Notes: generated by a model not told the origin, from the letters alone. Positions 38,116 through 47,193 are shown, counted from the stretch's first letter. The stretch: DNA of 64,000 nucleotides from UBA2033 sp035345875 (GCA_035345875.1 DAORDH010000002.1:62001-126000), one strand, 5' to 3'. Program-made: numbers and translations.

Positions 38116-38787
38116 TCACCTATTCTCTAATAAATATATGAGTATAACTGTTAAGATAAAAAAAGTAAAATTAAAAAGAAAACCATTTCGAATCTTTGCC
38201 TGATCTGCAGGACTCAGCAAATAGGTCGTAATAAAGACAGAGAAAAATCCCGCTAGATGTGCCCAATGAGCTATCAAATCAGAAGAGAATGCTCTCATGA
38301 TGTCTGTATAAACCATAATCCAGGCAACCAAAAAAACAGGAAAGGGAAAACTAACTCCATTTACACGATAGGTGACTGGAGAAAGAAGTGCGGCAATAGC
38401 GGCTAATCCAGATATGGCGCCACTTGCACCAACCGTTGGGATATTTCTATCTACAATGATATATCCTCTTACAATCGAATCAGCCATCATAGAAATGATT
38501 GCTGCCATTCCATAAAATAAAAGCCATTTTCCCTTCCCTACTTTTGCCTCTACAGCTCTACCTAAAAAATAAAGAAAACCCATGTTAGAGATTAAATGCG
38601 ATAGGGAAGAATGAAAACAAGATGCTAAAATCCAATTTACCAAACTTAACTTTCCTGGGTAAGAATAAAAATAAGCCCTTAGAGTGGGTTCAGGGACAGA
38701 GGTAAGAGTGACAAAATAAAATAAAGGTAAAAATAAAGTCATTGAAGCCGTTAGTGGATATTCCCAAAAAATCTTCCAGATTAACAC
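38116..38787 (-). CDS. Rhomboid-family intramembrane serine protease
   Basis: A 223-residue membrane protein with about six helices. The catalytic Ser122 lies in GASGAISG, the catalytic His in AHWAHLAGF (His177), and the early HLISNMGFLYFLG (64-76) with His/Asn matches the oxyanion region. Rhomboids cut transmembrane helices of substrate proteins within the membrane. The start is GTG 38787 with GAGGC upstream, two bases after the DinB-like stop. Its place inside the operon suggests a role in processing or releasing a membrane partner, such as the anchored nitrilase-fold protein; that is speculation from position. Confidence 0.88.
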   Translation of the reverse strand: MLIWKIFWEYPLTASMTLFLPLFYFVTLTSVPEPTLRAYFYSYPGKLSLVNWILASCFHSSLSHLISNMGFLYFLGRAVEAKVGKGKWLLFYGMAAIISMMADSIVRGYIIVDRNIPTVGASGAISGLAAIAALLSPVTYRVNGVSFPFPVFLVAWIMVYTDIMRAFSSDLIAHWAHLAGFFSVFITTYLLSPADQAKIRNGFLFNFTFFILTVILIYLLENR

Positions 38788-38789
38788 GA

Positions 38790-39338
38790 TTAGCCTCTCA
38801 GCTCCTTAGTTCTTTTTTTGATAGCATATAGATGAGAGTGCTCATGCCAAGACATTACCCATAAAAAATCAAATAAATGTAAGTCTCCAAAATAGGGATG
38901 TTCCATTTTATATTTCATTAGATCTGCTTTTGAATATTTGTTTGTGGAATCTTCTAATTTAGATTCTGCTTTGTTGAGAAGAGGTAGTAATTCCGCAAAA
39001 GAATATTTATTTAGAGGAGCAACCGAGTCTGGATTTTTGACACCAGATGGTTTGGAAAGACTAAGTCGAATCATTCGATAATCAGGTTCTTTTGTGTAAC
39101 CGTTAAACACTGAATTGCCTCGACCCGACATGACAATCGGGACAGATCTTGCAATATTCCATTGAGTGATATAAAGATGCTCTGCGACTTCTGAAAGAGA
39201 CCATATACCCTCAGGACTTTTAATCAACTCATCTGTAGGGACATCTCGCAAGCAATCAATGACCTCTTTTCTAAATCCTTTCCATAGATCCATTACTTCC
39301 TTAGATGACTCATATTCCGGCGCAATCTTTGTTATCAT
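38790..39338 (-). CDS. DinB-like metal-binding four-helix protein
   Basis: A 182-residue protein of the DinB/YfiT-like superfamily. The metal-binding His residues are in SEVAEHLYITQ (about 49-59) and SWHEHSHLYAIKK (about 163-175), the usual helix 2/helix 4 arrangement with a HxxxH-type end. Members include mycothiol/bacillithiol-dependent transferases and many of unknown function. ATG 39338 has AAGGAA six bases upstream. It is first in the seven-gene minus-strand run, so the operon promoter should lie in 39339-39440, next to an R1 repeat copy. Confidence 0.8.
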   Translation of the reverse strand: MITKIAPEYESSKEVMDLWKGFRKEVIDCLRDVPTDELIKSPEGIWSLSEVAEHLYITQWNIARSVPIVMSGRGNSVFNGYTKEPDYRMIRLSLSKPSGVKNPDSVAPLNKYSFAELLPLLNKAESKLEDSTNKYSKADLMKYKMEHPYFGDLHLFDFLWVMSWHEHSHLYAIKKRTKELRG

Positions 39339-39436
39339 AGATTCCTTCTTTTTAAAATTTCAGTATTAAATTATCTTCAACCCGATCGATTGGTTTATCA
39401 CCCACCGTTGGACAAGAATGATTTTAAAATATCTCA

Positions 39437-39475
39437 TTTTTATCAGTGTTCATCCGTGTTTATCCGTGGTAAAAA
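39437..39475 (+). repeat. R1 element copy c (diverged right arm)
   Basis: TTTATCAGTGTTCATCCGTG followed by TTTATCCGTGGTAAAAA: three 9- to 10-base words ending in GTGGTAA, as in other R1 right arms. The left side (CACCCACCGTTGG near 39403) may be a decayed arm. It lies between the divergent DinB-like and fructose-bisphosphatase genes. Confidence 0.55.
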
Positions 39476-39595
39476 ACCTAATTACACATTCCGTTCTTTA
39501 ATATCAGTTATTTAACATAGGTTTTCTTTGTCACTTTTTCTTTTGCAATACGGAATAAAAAGATTTTCATAATGAAGGGAGTATAAAAAGATTAG

Positions 39596-40579
39596 TTGAA
39601 AATCAAAAACTGTGATGAATTAGATTCAATTCACTTAAATAAAATCATGAACCTGAATGCAGAATATATTTTAAATACACTGGCTAATATAACCGAAAAA
39701 ACAGCTCAAAAAACATTCCCCCTATTTGGAAAAATGGACAAAAAAAAAGCAGATCATATCGCAGTGGAAGAAATGAGATTTCTTCTCGGTCAATTGCCCT
39801 TTCAGTCCAGAGTGATTATTGGAGAGGGAGAAAAAGATGAAGCACCAATGCTTTACGAAGATGAAATACTAGGTGGTTCAGAGTTTCAAATTGATATTGC
39901 AGTGGATCCACTAGAATGCACAACAAATTTTGCAAAGGGTTTACCAAACTCTATGTGTGTGATTGCATTTACAGAAAGAGATGGACTCCATCGAGTTCCG
40001 GGGACTTATATGGAACAATGGGTTGCTCCACCACAAATGAAGTATCCATTTGAACCAAAAGAAAATATAAAAGCGAATTTAGAAAAATTGTCTGACTCAC
40101 TTCATAAAAATATTTCAGATTTAATTATTGTAGTGCAAGATAGACCAAGACACAAGGAGCTAATCGAAAGTATCCGCTCTCTAGGATGTGGCATATCTCT
40201 GATTGAATCCGGTTCACTTACCTGTATCATGGATATTTGTCTTGGAAAAGGAAATTATGATGCGTTAATCGGAACCTATGGAGCCCCAGAAGGTTTGATT
40301 GGAGCTGTGATTGCAAAGGCAACTGGTTCTGAGTTTAAAGGGATCATTCGGGCACACGAAGAAAAACACAGAGAAAAATGGATCGCAACAGGTAGAGAGG
40401 AAGAAGAAATCTTAGATAAAAATGATTTAGTTCCCGCAAATGTTTTTGGATTTGTAGCAACAGGAATTGCAGAAAATTCTATTTTAAAAGGGATTCATAA
40501 AGTTGAGGGGAAGATTACAGGTGAATCCATTTTAATAAGTAAAAATATAAATAAAATTAGAAAATTCAAAGAGGACTAG
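39596..40579 (+). CDS. glpX: Class II fructose-1,6-bisphosphatase (GlpX-like)
   Basis: A 327-residue protein of the GlpX family, which removes the 1-phosphate of fructose-1,6-bisphosphate in gluconeogenesis. Family motifs are VIIGEGEKDEAPMLY (73-87), DIAVDPLECTTNFAKGLPNS (100-119), GSLTCIMDICLG and GAPEGLIGAVIAKA. The sequence reads DPLECTT where the family normally has DPLEGTT (Cys108 for Gly), near the phosphate/metal site. The start is uncertain: TTG 39596 has GGGAG about 14 bases away; ATG 39647 (MNLNAEYIL) fits the usual family start better. The next gene begins one base after the stop. Confidence 0.85.
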   Translation: MKIKNCDELDSIHLNKIMNLNAEYILNTLANITEKTAQKTFPLFGKMDKKKADHIAVEEMRFLLGQLPFQSRVIIGEGEKDEAPMLYEDEILGGSEFQIDIAVDPLECTTNFAKGLPNSMCVIAFTERDGLHRVPGTYMEQWVAPPQMKYPFEPKENIKANLEKLSDSLHKNISDLIIVVQDRPRHKELIESIRSLGCGISLIESGSLTCIMDICLGKGNYDALIGTYGAPEGLIGAVIAKATGSEFKGIIRAHEEKHREKWIATGREEEEILDKNDLVPANVFGFVATGIAENSILKGIHKVEGKITGESILISKNINKIRKFKED

Positions 40580-40580
40580 T

Positions 40581-41564
40581 ATGAACGAGCACCATGTATT
40601 ATTTGAAAACGGATACTTATTCGGAAATTTATTTTTAGAAGCAATTCCTCATCCGACTGGAACCATTGGAGATATACTCAGGTGGCTCTCTACTCTTTGT
40701 CATTTTATGGGAGGTGCAAATTTTTTTGTATTTCTTTTGCCATTTGTATATTTATGCTATAATAGAAATTTTGGAATCAAACTAGGAGTCGCACTTCTCT
40801 CCACTGCTTTTTTTAACGGACTCGCAAAGTATATGTTCGAAAGTGCAAGACCGATTGATCTACCCGATTCCATTCTTGCTGTGCAAAGTGATTTGATCAA
40901 AGAAACCTCATTTGGATTTCCTTCCGGTCATTCTCATGTTTCGATTTTGGTTTGGGGGATCTTATTTCTTGAATTCAAAAACAAGTTCTTTAGAGCTTTT
41001 GCGCTTTTTGTAATTCTATTTACACCCTTTAGTAGAATGTATGCAGGCGTGCATTATCCTGGAGATGTGATTGGTGGTTTTAGCATGGGGCTAATCAGCC
41101 TTATCCTCATTGAGTTTTTATTTTATAAGATTCCAGACTTTCCAAGGATAGAATTTAATGAAGATTCAAAGAATAGAATCGTTAGATCCATTTCCCTTTT
41201 TATTCTTGCTCTGACACTTTCGAGCACTCTGCTTCCAAAAGGAATCACACATCCACAAATCTCTTCTCTAGAACAGGTTTTAATTGGAAGTGGTTCCATT
41301 GCAGGTTTTTCGATTGGACTGATTCTTTTAAAAGGTTTATATTCGGAAGCATCTGAATGGCAAGTGGTAAGTAGTTTCAAAGATTTCTTGGTTCGAGCTG
41401 GTTTTTTACTTCCGGGAATATTGGTTTTTTATCTAGGTCTTGGAATCCTAGGAAAGACATTTCATATTGAAGAAAGTTTATTTAGATACTTACGGTATTT
41501 ACTGACCAATCTCTATATTGTTTTACTGGCTCCACTCTTTTGGTATCGATTTAGATCAAAATGA
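40581..41564 (+). CDS. PAP2-superfamily membrane phosphatase
   Basis: A 327-residue polytopic protein with the full three-part PAP2 signature: KYMFESARP (motif 1, KxxxxxxRP), PSGHS (motif 2) and SRMYAGVHYPGD (motif 3, SRxxxxxHxxxD). These His/Arg/Lys residues catalyse removal of phosphate from lipid phosphates such as undecaprenyl pyrophosphate or phosphatidic acid, facing the periplasm. About eight to nine hydrophobic segments are seen, more than the usual six, with a C-terminal extension of unknown role. Starts one base after the fructose-bisphosphatase stop; the flippase gene follows 53 bases later, consistent with a lipid-carrier role in envelope glycan synthesis (inference). Confidence 0.88.
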   Translation: MNEHHVLFENGYLFGNLFLEAIPHPTGTIGDILRWLSTLCHFMGGANFFVFLLPFVYLCYNRNFGIKLGVALLSTAFFNGLAKYMFESARPIDLPDSILAVQSDLIKETSFGFPSGHSHVSILVWGILFLEFKNKFFRAFALFVILFTPFSRMYAGVHYPGDVIGGFSMGLISLILIEFLFYKIPDFPRIEFNEDSKNRIVRSISLFILALTLSSTLLPKGITHPQISSLEQVLIGSGSIAGFSIGLILLKGLYSEASEWQVVSSFKDFLVRAGFLLPGILVFYLGLGILGKTFHIEESLFRYLRYLLTNLYIVLLAPLFWYRFRSK

Positions 41565-41617
41565 TTTCAAATATATCAATCGTATATCGTCTAATCTGAG
41601 GTGAGTTAGTAAAAAGA

Positions 41618-42892
41618 ATGACTTTAGTTCGTAAAATTCTGAATCTAGTTAAAAGTTTTTTAAAGTCTAAATTCTTTAAATCCTCTATTTATGTAAGTTT
41701 ATCGAAAGTATTTTCCTCGATCTGCAATTTACTTTTTATGATATTTGCAGTAAATATTTTGAACAAAGCAGAAAATGGAATCTTTCAATACTATTTGGGA
41801 TATCTACCTGTGATCCTTGCCGTTGCCGAGTTTGGTCTGCCATCTGCGATTGTAAAATTTATTTCTTCCGTATCAGACAATAAAGAAAAAATCGGAGTGA
41901 TTTTATCCTCATCTTTACTGATTAAGATCATTTCTTTTTTACTCCTTCTCGCACTCGGATTTGGAGCTTATACCTTTTACGCGGAAGACCCTCTTATCAT
42001 ATTTATTCTGTTAATTGGGGGAACGACGATTTCCTTTGTATCTTTTTTTGAAAGTATCTTTGTTTCGTTTCAAGCTTATAAGGCTCTTGCTTTTTGGAAC
42101 CCTTTAGCCAATGTAATGCGGCTAATTTTATTATACCTCACTCACAAGTATTCAGAACTACCTCTTACCTACCTAGACATTCTTGCTATATTTAGTTTAA
42201 GTCCAATTTTTATATTAATCCTTTTCTTTTTTATATTCAATCGAAATAAAATCTATTGGGGAGGGAAGCTAAAAGAAATAACGCATGTAACAAAGGAACT
42301 TTCTCTTTTTAATACTTGGGCATTTGTGGCTTCTATCTTTGCAATTATCTCAGACCGATTAGAAATTTTTCTAATCAATAAATACCATTCCTCAGAGCAA
42401 GTAGCAGTGTATGGAACAGCACTTCAACTTTTTAGTGGATTTGTAATCATTCTATCCACACTCAATTCACTCATCTATCCAAGACTTTCTGCTCTTGTGC
42501 ATACAGATGAGTTTAAAAATTTTCTTTTAAAATCTGTCTTTGCTGGATTTGCTATTGCAATTTTACTCTCCCCCGGGTATCTACTCGCAGAGCCAATTTT
42601 AAATCTTTTATTCAATCATAAATACGAGGAAGCAATTCCTGTTTTTAAAATTCTATATCCTAATTATATGTTACAACTTGTATTTGCACCTCTCGGGATA
42701 GCGTTATTCGCCATGGGAAAGCCTAGAATACTAGCAATCCTTGCACTTCTAAGACTTGTCTTTGGATATATTTTAGATACTGCGCTCATCCCCGAATTCG
42801 GAGTATTAGGAGCAGGCACTGCTTTTCTTTTAGGACAAGTGATTTCATGGCTCGTCCTTGTTGGCTATTTCTGGGCTATGTTCTGGAAATAA
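41618..42892 (+). CDS. Polysaccharide/oligosaccharide flippase (MOP superfamily)
   Basis: A 424-residue membrane protein with about twelve to fourteen hydrophobic segments, a basic N-terminus (RKILNLVKSFLKSKFFKSS) and typical Wzx/RfbX-type text such as GIFQYYLGYLPVILAVAEFGLPSAIVKF and a late FAMGKPRILAILALLRLVFGYILD. Members flip lipid-linked sugar units to the periplasmic face. No glycosyltransferases are next to it, so the substrate is unknown. It follows the PAP2 phosphatase gene on the same strand and is convergent with the DUF1566 lipoprotein gene. Confidence 0.82.
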   Translation: MTLVRKILNLVKSFLKSKFFKSSIYVSLSKVFSSICNLLFMIFAVNILNKAENGIFQYYLGYLPVILAVAEFGLPSAIVKFISSVSDNKEKIGVILSSSLLIKIISFLLLLALGFGAYTFYAEDPLIIFILLIGGTTISFVSFFESIFVSFQAYKALAFWNPLANVMRLILLYLTHKYSELPLTYLDILAIFSLSPIFILILFFFIFNRNKIYWGGKLKEITHVTKELSLFNTWAFVASIFAIISDRLEIFLINKYHSSEQVAVYGTALQLFSGFVIILSTLNSLIYPRLSALVHTDEFKNFLLKSVFAGFAIAILLSPGYLLAEPILNLLFNHKYEEAIPVFKILYPNYMLQLVFAPLGIALFAMGKPRILAILALLRLVFGYILDTALIPEFGVLGAGTAFLLGQVISWLVLVGYFWAMFWK

Positions 42893-42911
42893 CGTATTTT
42901 CAGGAAATACA

Positions 42912-42966
42912 TTCAGAAAGAAGTTGCTTTGAAATAGAGGGGGAGAATTTTTTCATAATTTATGAA
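42912..42966 (+). repeat. R2 element, partial copy d
   Basis: The stretch TTCAGAAAGAAGTTGCTTTG followed by AAATAGAGGGGGAGAATTTT matches the right end of R2 copy c (TTCATAAGAAGGTGTTTTG, then AACTAGAGGGGGAAATTTT) with few changes. Only the last ~50 bases of the element are present. Confidence 0.5.
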
Positions 42967-43026
42967 ATGGAAAATATTCAAAAAGAATTGGGTGAGATAC
43001 AAAAAATCAAATTTCATTCCCACGAA

Positions 43027-43063
43027 TTTCAGCACTTCTTTGCTTTCCAAAAACGTGCTGAAA
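43027..43063. terminator. Hairpin between convergent genes, possible bidirectional terminator
   Basis: Perfect 9-base inverted repeat TTTCAGCAC (43027-43035) / GTGCTGAAA (43055-43063) with a 19-base loop, midway between the flippase and DUF1566 stops. No T run follows on either strand, so termination is uncertain. Confidence 0.4.
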
Positions 43064-43084
43064 CTTGAATCGCAAGTATCTGAA

Positions 43085-44487
43085 CTAAGGTCCAGATACA
43101 CAACGCACATTGTAGGTATTATTCTTATTTTGGTCTGTGACATTGCCGCCGCTTCCGAAAGGCAGTATCCACGCACTGGAGAGAGCAATCGCGACGGTAC
43201 TAGAACTCCAATAAATGCTGCTAGTTGATGGAAAAAATGTAGCGTCAATGGTTGGATTGCTCGTTTTAGTTGTATCTACTATCGAATTGATTTCATTAAC
43301 GTTGGGTAAACGCCAGGTTCTAGATGCAAGACTGAGCCCATTGCAATCTGCTAAAGCATTTGCCCAGGATCTAGAAGTTGCGGTTCCTGAACAAGTAGCA
43401 TCATTGTTTTGACCCATACTGCATTTCTGCCATATAAGTCCGGTTACATTGTCCTTAATGGTTCCATTACCGTTATCTGTGAAGCTTCCAATATATCCTC
43501 TGGAAAGACCTGACACACAACGTACGTTGACTGTGTTATCGGTCTTAACAACATTGTTCATGCTTCCAGCATTATATTGAACCGTCCAGGCATTTGCCGT
43601 ATTCAGTCCGTAAGCTGTAGAAGTCCAATAACTACCCGACGTAGCAGGAAAAGGAGTCGGGTCTATTGCAGGATTATTTCTTCCCCTATCTGTCAATGTT
43701 TCTACTTCCTGACGGGTAGGAAGTCTCCAGTCTTTTTTGCCTGCATATCCATTTCCACTGTTAAGAGCATTTAGACTGCTACAACCATTAGAACCTGTTT
43801 GAGCATCCTGCCAATTCATAGGAGCTATAGTTCCAGACGCACAGGTCGCACCACTTAAACCCTGTGAACAAGTTTTCCAAACTAAGCCTGTTACATTGTC
43901 TGTGGATGTGTAATCGGATGTATAAGTAGAATTCTGAGTAGGACCTGTATAGCTTCTTGTAATGCCATTTTGCAAATCTCCATCATGCTTAGTTCCTGTG
44001 CAAGTAGTTGGATTTCCTACTGCATCCCAACAGAGTGTTTGCCCAGTCTTGTGAGGGATATAGTTGAAAACACCCACTGTTTGAGTAGCAATACTATTAT
44101 TACTAAAACCAGATTTTACTCCAATAGCCTTTATAGTTCTAGATTGTCCTGCTAAACTCCAAATGCTGATAGCCTGTGTGTATACATTCGAAGAAGTAGT
44201 AGGATCTGTGCCGTCTACCGTATAATAAATAGTAGCATCAGATGTGGTTGTAGTTATTGTAATAGTTTGAGACGTACTATATTGGCCTGCTGCTGGTGAC
44301 GTAATAGTGGGAGTGACTACTGTTGTATTGGCGTTAGCGCCAGAACTACCGGCACCTGAATTATTTCTTATTTGATTCGCTAAAGCTGCTGCACCTAAAA
44401 GTAATGGTCCATTATCTTTTTTTCCTCTTTGCAATTTCCTAAAGACAATGCGGTTATGATTGCAATTAGAATTCTAATTTGATTCAT
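43085..44487 (-). CDS. DUF1566 lipoprotein with chitobiase-like domain; signal peptide split off by a poly-A frameshift
   Basis: The main frame (43085-44434) encodes a chitobiase C-terminal-like beta domain (residues about 45-115; ATIYYTVDGTDPTTSSNVYTQA) and two DUF1566 domains (TGLVWKTCS to DWRLPTRQEVETL, and TGLIWQKCS to TWRLPNVNEINSI), a Leptospira-type surface lipoprotein. It lacks a start and signal. Just upstream, ATG 44487 with GGAGA nine bases before it opens MNQIRILIAIITALSLGNCK, a perfect lipoprotein signal (Cys19), but in another frame. The frames meet at seven A residues (complement of 44417-44423); eight would read NCKEEKKDNGPLLLG in one frame. So the gene is frameshifted, phase-variable by slippage, or carries a sequencing error. 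Confidence 0.75.
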
Positions 44488-45168
44488 TTGTTTATTTCTC
44501 CATTGAATATTTATGTAATTTTAATGATTTTACAGACTCATATTTTTTTCGTTCTACTTTTGTTTTACTATTTTTGCGTGTTGTTTCTAATAATTTTCAT
44601 TGCATATTTCATTCTTTACTACAAGAAACAGAGAAAAGCAAATACGATATTCGCCAGAATATTTTTATGACTAGAGAATAAATATATAGAATTCTTTCCT
44701 ATCGTATGGAGTAGAGCCGAAAAGCTTGCGAGATGTAAGTTGAACAGGCATATCATTTATCATCAGCCATAAATAATAATAGGGATAAAATTAATTGCCG
44801 AGATATAGATAACGATCCTTTCGCCAAGATGCATAATTTTATCAAAGCAGTCAATACATTGATTCGTTTTATTTGTGAAGGTAAAATTAGCTCATAATTG
44901 AGAAGAATCCGGACCTATTTGCCTAGCAACTAATCCGCTAAAGTAATAATGATTCCACTTAGAATATATTTCTAGCGGATAACGCCTAATTTGCATCGAA
45001 CTTTTTCCATCATCCTATCCCATTTCTATCTTACAAGTGAAATGCTTACAATAAAAAAGGATTGCGATTCTTTTATAATAAGGTGTTTTGAACTAAACGG
45101 GGTAAAATCTGATCCAATGAAAAGCTTTCCTCGATTGAATAGATAATTTACTAGAAAGGAGAGAAACT
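44488..45168. other. Intergenic region with R2 copy a
   Basis: About 680 bases between divergent genes. 44966-45110 is R2 copy a; the rest is AT-rich, without an RNA gene or terminator I can defend. A short hydrophobic frame at 44479-44670 overlaps the lipoprotein's upstream region and is probably chance. Confidence 0.5.
44966..45110 (+). repeat. R2 element copy a
   Basis: About 145 bases beginning TTTCTAGCGGATAACGCC, containing CCCATTTCTATCTTACAAGT, and ending TTTTGAACTAAACGGGGTAA. Copies b and c share this order of words in the same orientation. Lies 59 bases before the 7TM kinase start. Confidence 0.75.
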
Positions 45169-47193
45169 CTGAAGCACTTAATATTAGTTCTACTTACCCT
45201 ATTTTCAATCCTTTCTTGTGATAAAAAAGAACCACATCACGAAGTAAAGGCTATCAAGGGAACTATCGATTTAATCAATTGGGATTTTGCAAGCGATGGA
45301 AATGTGGCGTTAGATGGAGAATGGGATTTTTACTGGAATCAATTTTTAACCTTTCATGATATCATGGAAAGTGTACCTCTTAAAAGTCTCAAAGAGAATG
45401 AAAATTTAATTCAAATACCAGGAAACTGGAAAGGCAAACTTATCAGTAAAAGACCGTTAGCCGGAGATGGTTATGCCACTTTCCATTTGCATGTAAAACT
45501 TTTAGCAGGCACAAACGATATGGCACTTCGAATTCCAGTGATGGGAACAGCAAATAAAGTTTGGATTGATGATAAGTTAATTTTTGAAGCTGGAAAAATT
45601 GGAAAGACAAAAGAGGAAATGACAGCCTATCTTATGCCGCAGAATCATTTACTCAATTTAGAAAATAAACATGAATTTCATATTACTGCACAAATTTCAA
45701 ATTTTATGGATAGAACAGGCGGAGTTTGGGGAAGTTTTGTTCTTGGCACAGTTGAAAATATTTATAAGCAAAAATTTGTAACTATATCTTTAGAAATGAT
45801 GGTCTTTGGTGGACTTTTTATAATGAGCATCTACCATTTTGGTTTATTTTATACCAGAACGAGAGACAAAAGCACCTTTTTCTTTGGTTTTTTTTGTTTG
45901 AATTTTGCGATTCGCACAATTGTGACAGAAGAAAGAATACTAATGTCAACCTTTCCATTTTTAAGTTTTGATTTTACCTACAGATTGGAATATATTTGCG
46001 GATACATAGCCTTTCCCCTCTTCGTTTCCTTTATGAATTATTTATTCGAAGAAGAAATCAATAAACGTTATTTGAAAATAATTTGGATATTCTTTTCATT
46101 TCTTTGTCTTACTGTTTTATTGTTACCACATTATGAATATACTCATCTTCTTATTTTTTTTGAGATTCATGTTTTTCTTTCCATACCCTATCTACTCTAT
46201 GTAAATTTTTCGGCAATCTTTAAGAAAAGAGACGGAGCTCTTTCCTCCTTTATCGGAATAATCATATTAGCCATAGGTGCTGTGATTGATATTTTGCACA
46301 ATGAACATATTGTATTCTGGCATTACGTAACACCCTTTACTCTATTTGGTTTTTTGTTCTTTCAATCTTTTTCACTCTCAACTAAATTTTCCAAAGCATT
46401 TCAAATTTCAGAGACTCAATCTATTGAATTGAGAGAACAAAAAAATACATTGAGTGCGATTAACGATGAGTTAACCACACTCCAAAGAGAATTAGAGCAT
46501 AAAGTAAAACTTAGAACGGATGAATTAGAAATTATTTACAAACAAAACTTAAATGAAATACAAAAAGTAAATGCGCTCGAAAAAGAAATCGCAATTCAGA
46601 AAGAAAGACAAGAGTTATTTGTAGATATTCATGATAACTTAGGTGGAAAACTTTTAATCCTTTCCTTACAGTTAAAGTCAATTGAGCCAGATAAAACGAT
46701 CAGTAAAAATCTAAAGGCTAGGATTGTAAAAACCATTGATGAAATTCTAAAAGGACTTAGAAATCATCTTCTCGCATTTGAAGATATTTCATACATTGAA
46801 AAAAACTTTAACAAAGGATTTAAAAATTTCTTAGTTAGAAGGTATTCTACTGCAGAAAGAAAAATTCAATTAGATGTAGATTCAAATGTTTCCATTCATG
46901 CAATACCAAAGGATTATTATCACAATCTATTCAGTATTTTGCAGGAGATAATTAACAATGATTTAAAGTATGGACGAGATAAAACCAAATGGTTAGTTAA
47001 GAATTCGGAAGACTCGATTCTATTCCAAATGCATGCTCACTCTGAATTTAATAATATTCCATGGAAAGCGGGTAATGGTCATAAGACGATACAAAAAAGA
47101 GTCAAGCTCATAGGCGGAATTTTTTTTGAAAAATTAGAAAATGATTTTTATTTTTGTGAATTAAAAATCAATGCATCGAAAGTAAATCTATAA
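45169..47193 (+). CDS. 7TM-DISM-type sensor histidine kinase (HisKA_3/NarL-type), lipoprotein-like N-terminus, apparent CTG start
   Basis: The frame is longer than the first standard start (GTG 45304). Upstream in frame it reads LKHLILVLLTLFSILSCDKK, a lipoprotein signal with Cys17, and AAGGAG lies seven bases before a CTG at 45169; no ATG/GTG/TTG is available there. The 674-residue protein then has a 7TMR-DISMED2-like jelly-roll (ALDGEWDFYWNQF to about 205), seven membrane helices (about 215-410), a coiled coil, and a HisKA_3 domain with His in FVDIHDNLGG. The ATPase part is weak: EIINNDLKYGR (N box) and GNGHKTIQKRVKLIGG are present, a clear DxGxG is not. Senses extracytoplasmic ligands by family analogy. 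No partner regulator is adjacent. Confidence 0.78.
   Translation: MKHLILVLLTLFSILSCDKKEPHHEVKAIKGTIDLINWDFASDGNVALDGEWDFYWNQFLTFHDIMESVPLKSLKENENLIQIPGNWKGKLISKRPLAGDGYATFHLHVKLLAGTNDMALRIPVMGTANKVWIDDKLIFEAGKIGKTKEEMTAYLMPQNHLLNLENKHEFHITAQISNFMDRTGGVWGSFVLGTVENIYKQKFVTISLEMMVFGGLFIMSIYHFGLFYTRTRDKSTFFFGFFCLNFAIRTIVTEERILMSTFPFLSFDFTYRLEYICGYIAFPLFVSFMNYLFEEEINKRYLKIIWIFFSFLCLTVLLLPHYEYTHLLIFFEIHVFLSIPYLLYVNFSAIFKKRDGALSSFIGIIILAIGAVIDILHNEHIVFWHYVTPFTLFGFLFFQSFSLSTKFSKAFQISETQSIELREQKNTLSAINDELTTLQRELEHKVKLRTDELEIIYKQNLNEIQKVNALEKEIAIQKERQELFVDIHDNLGGKLLILSLQLKSIEPDKTISKNLKARIVKTIDEILKGLRNHLLAFEDISYIEKNFNKGFKNFLVRRYSTAERKIQLDVDSNVSIHAIPKDYYHNLFSILQEIINNDLKYGRDKTKWLVKNSEDSILFQMHAHSEFNNIPWKAGNGHKTIQKRVKLIGGIFFEKLENDFYFCELKINASKVNL

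Noticed and set aside
42847..43068. 73-codon frame after the flippase
   Set aside because: Overlaps the flippase end out of frame and runs through the R2 fragment and a hairpin; no coding signal.
44479..44670. 63-codon hydrophobic plus-strand frame
   Set aside because: Very AT-rich, overlaps the signal-peptide region of the divergent lipoprotein, no Shine-Dalgarno; hydrophobicity is what random T-rich DNA gives.
45060..45110. R2 right end as a promoter (TTGAAC ... TAAAAT)
   Set aside because: The two hexamers are only 9 bases apart, too close for sigma-70, and copies b and c do not sit upstream of genes in that orientation.
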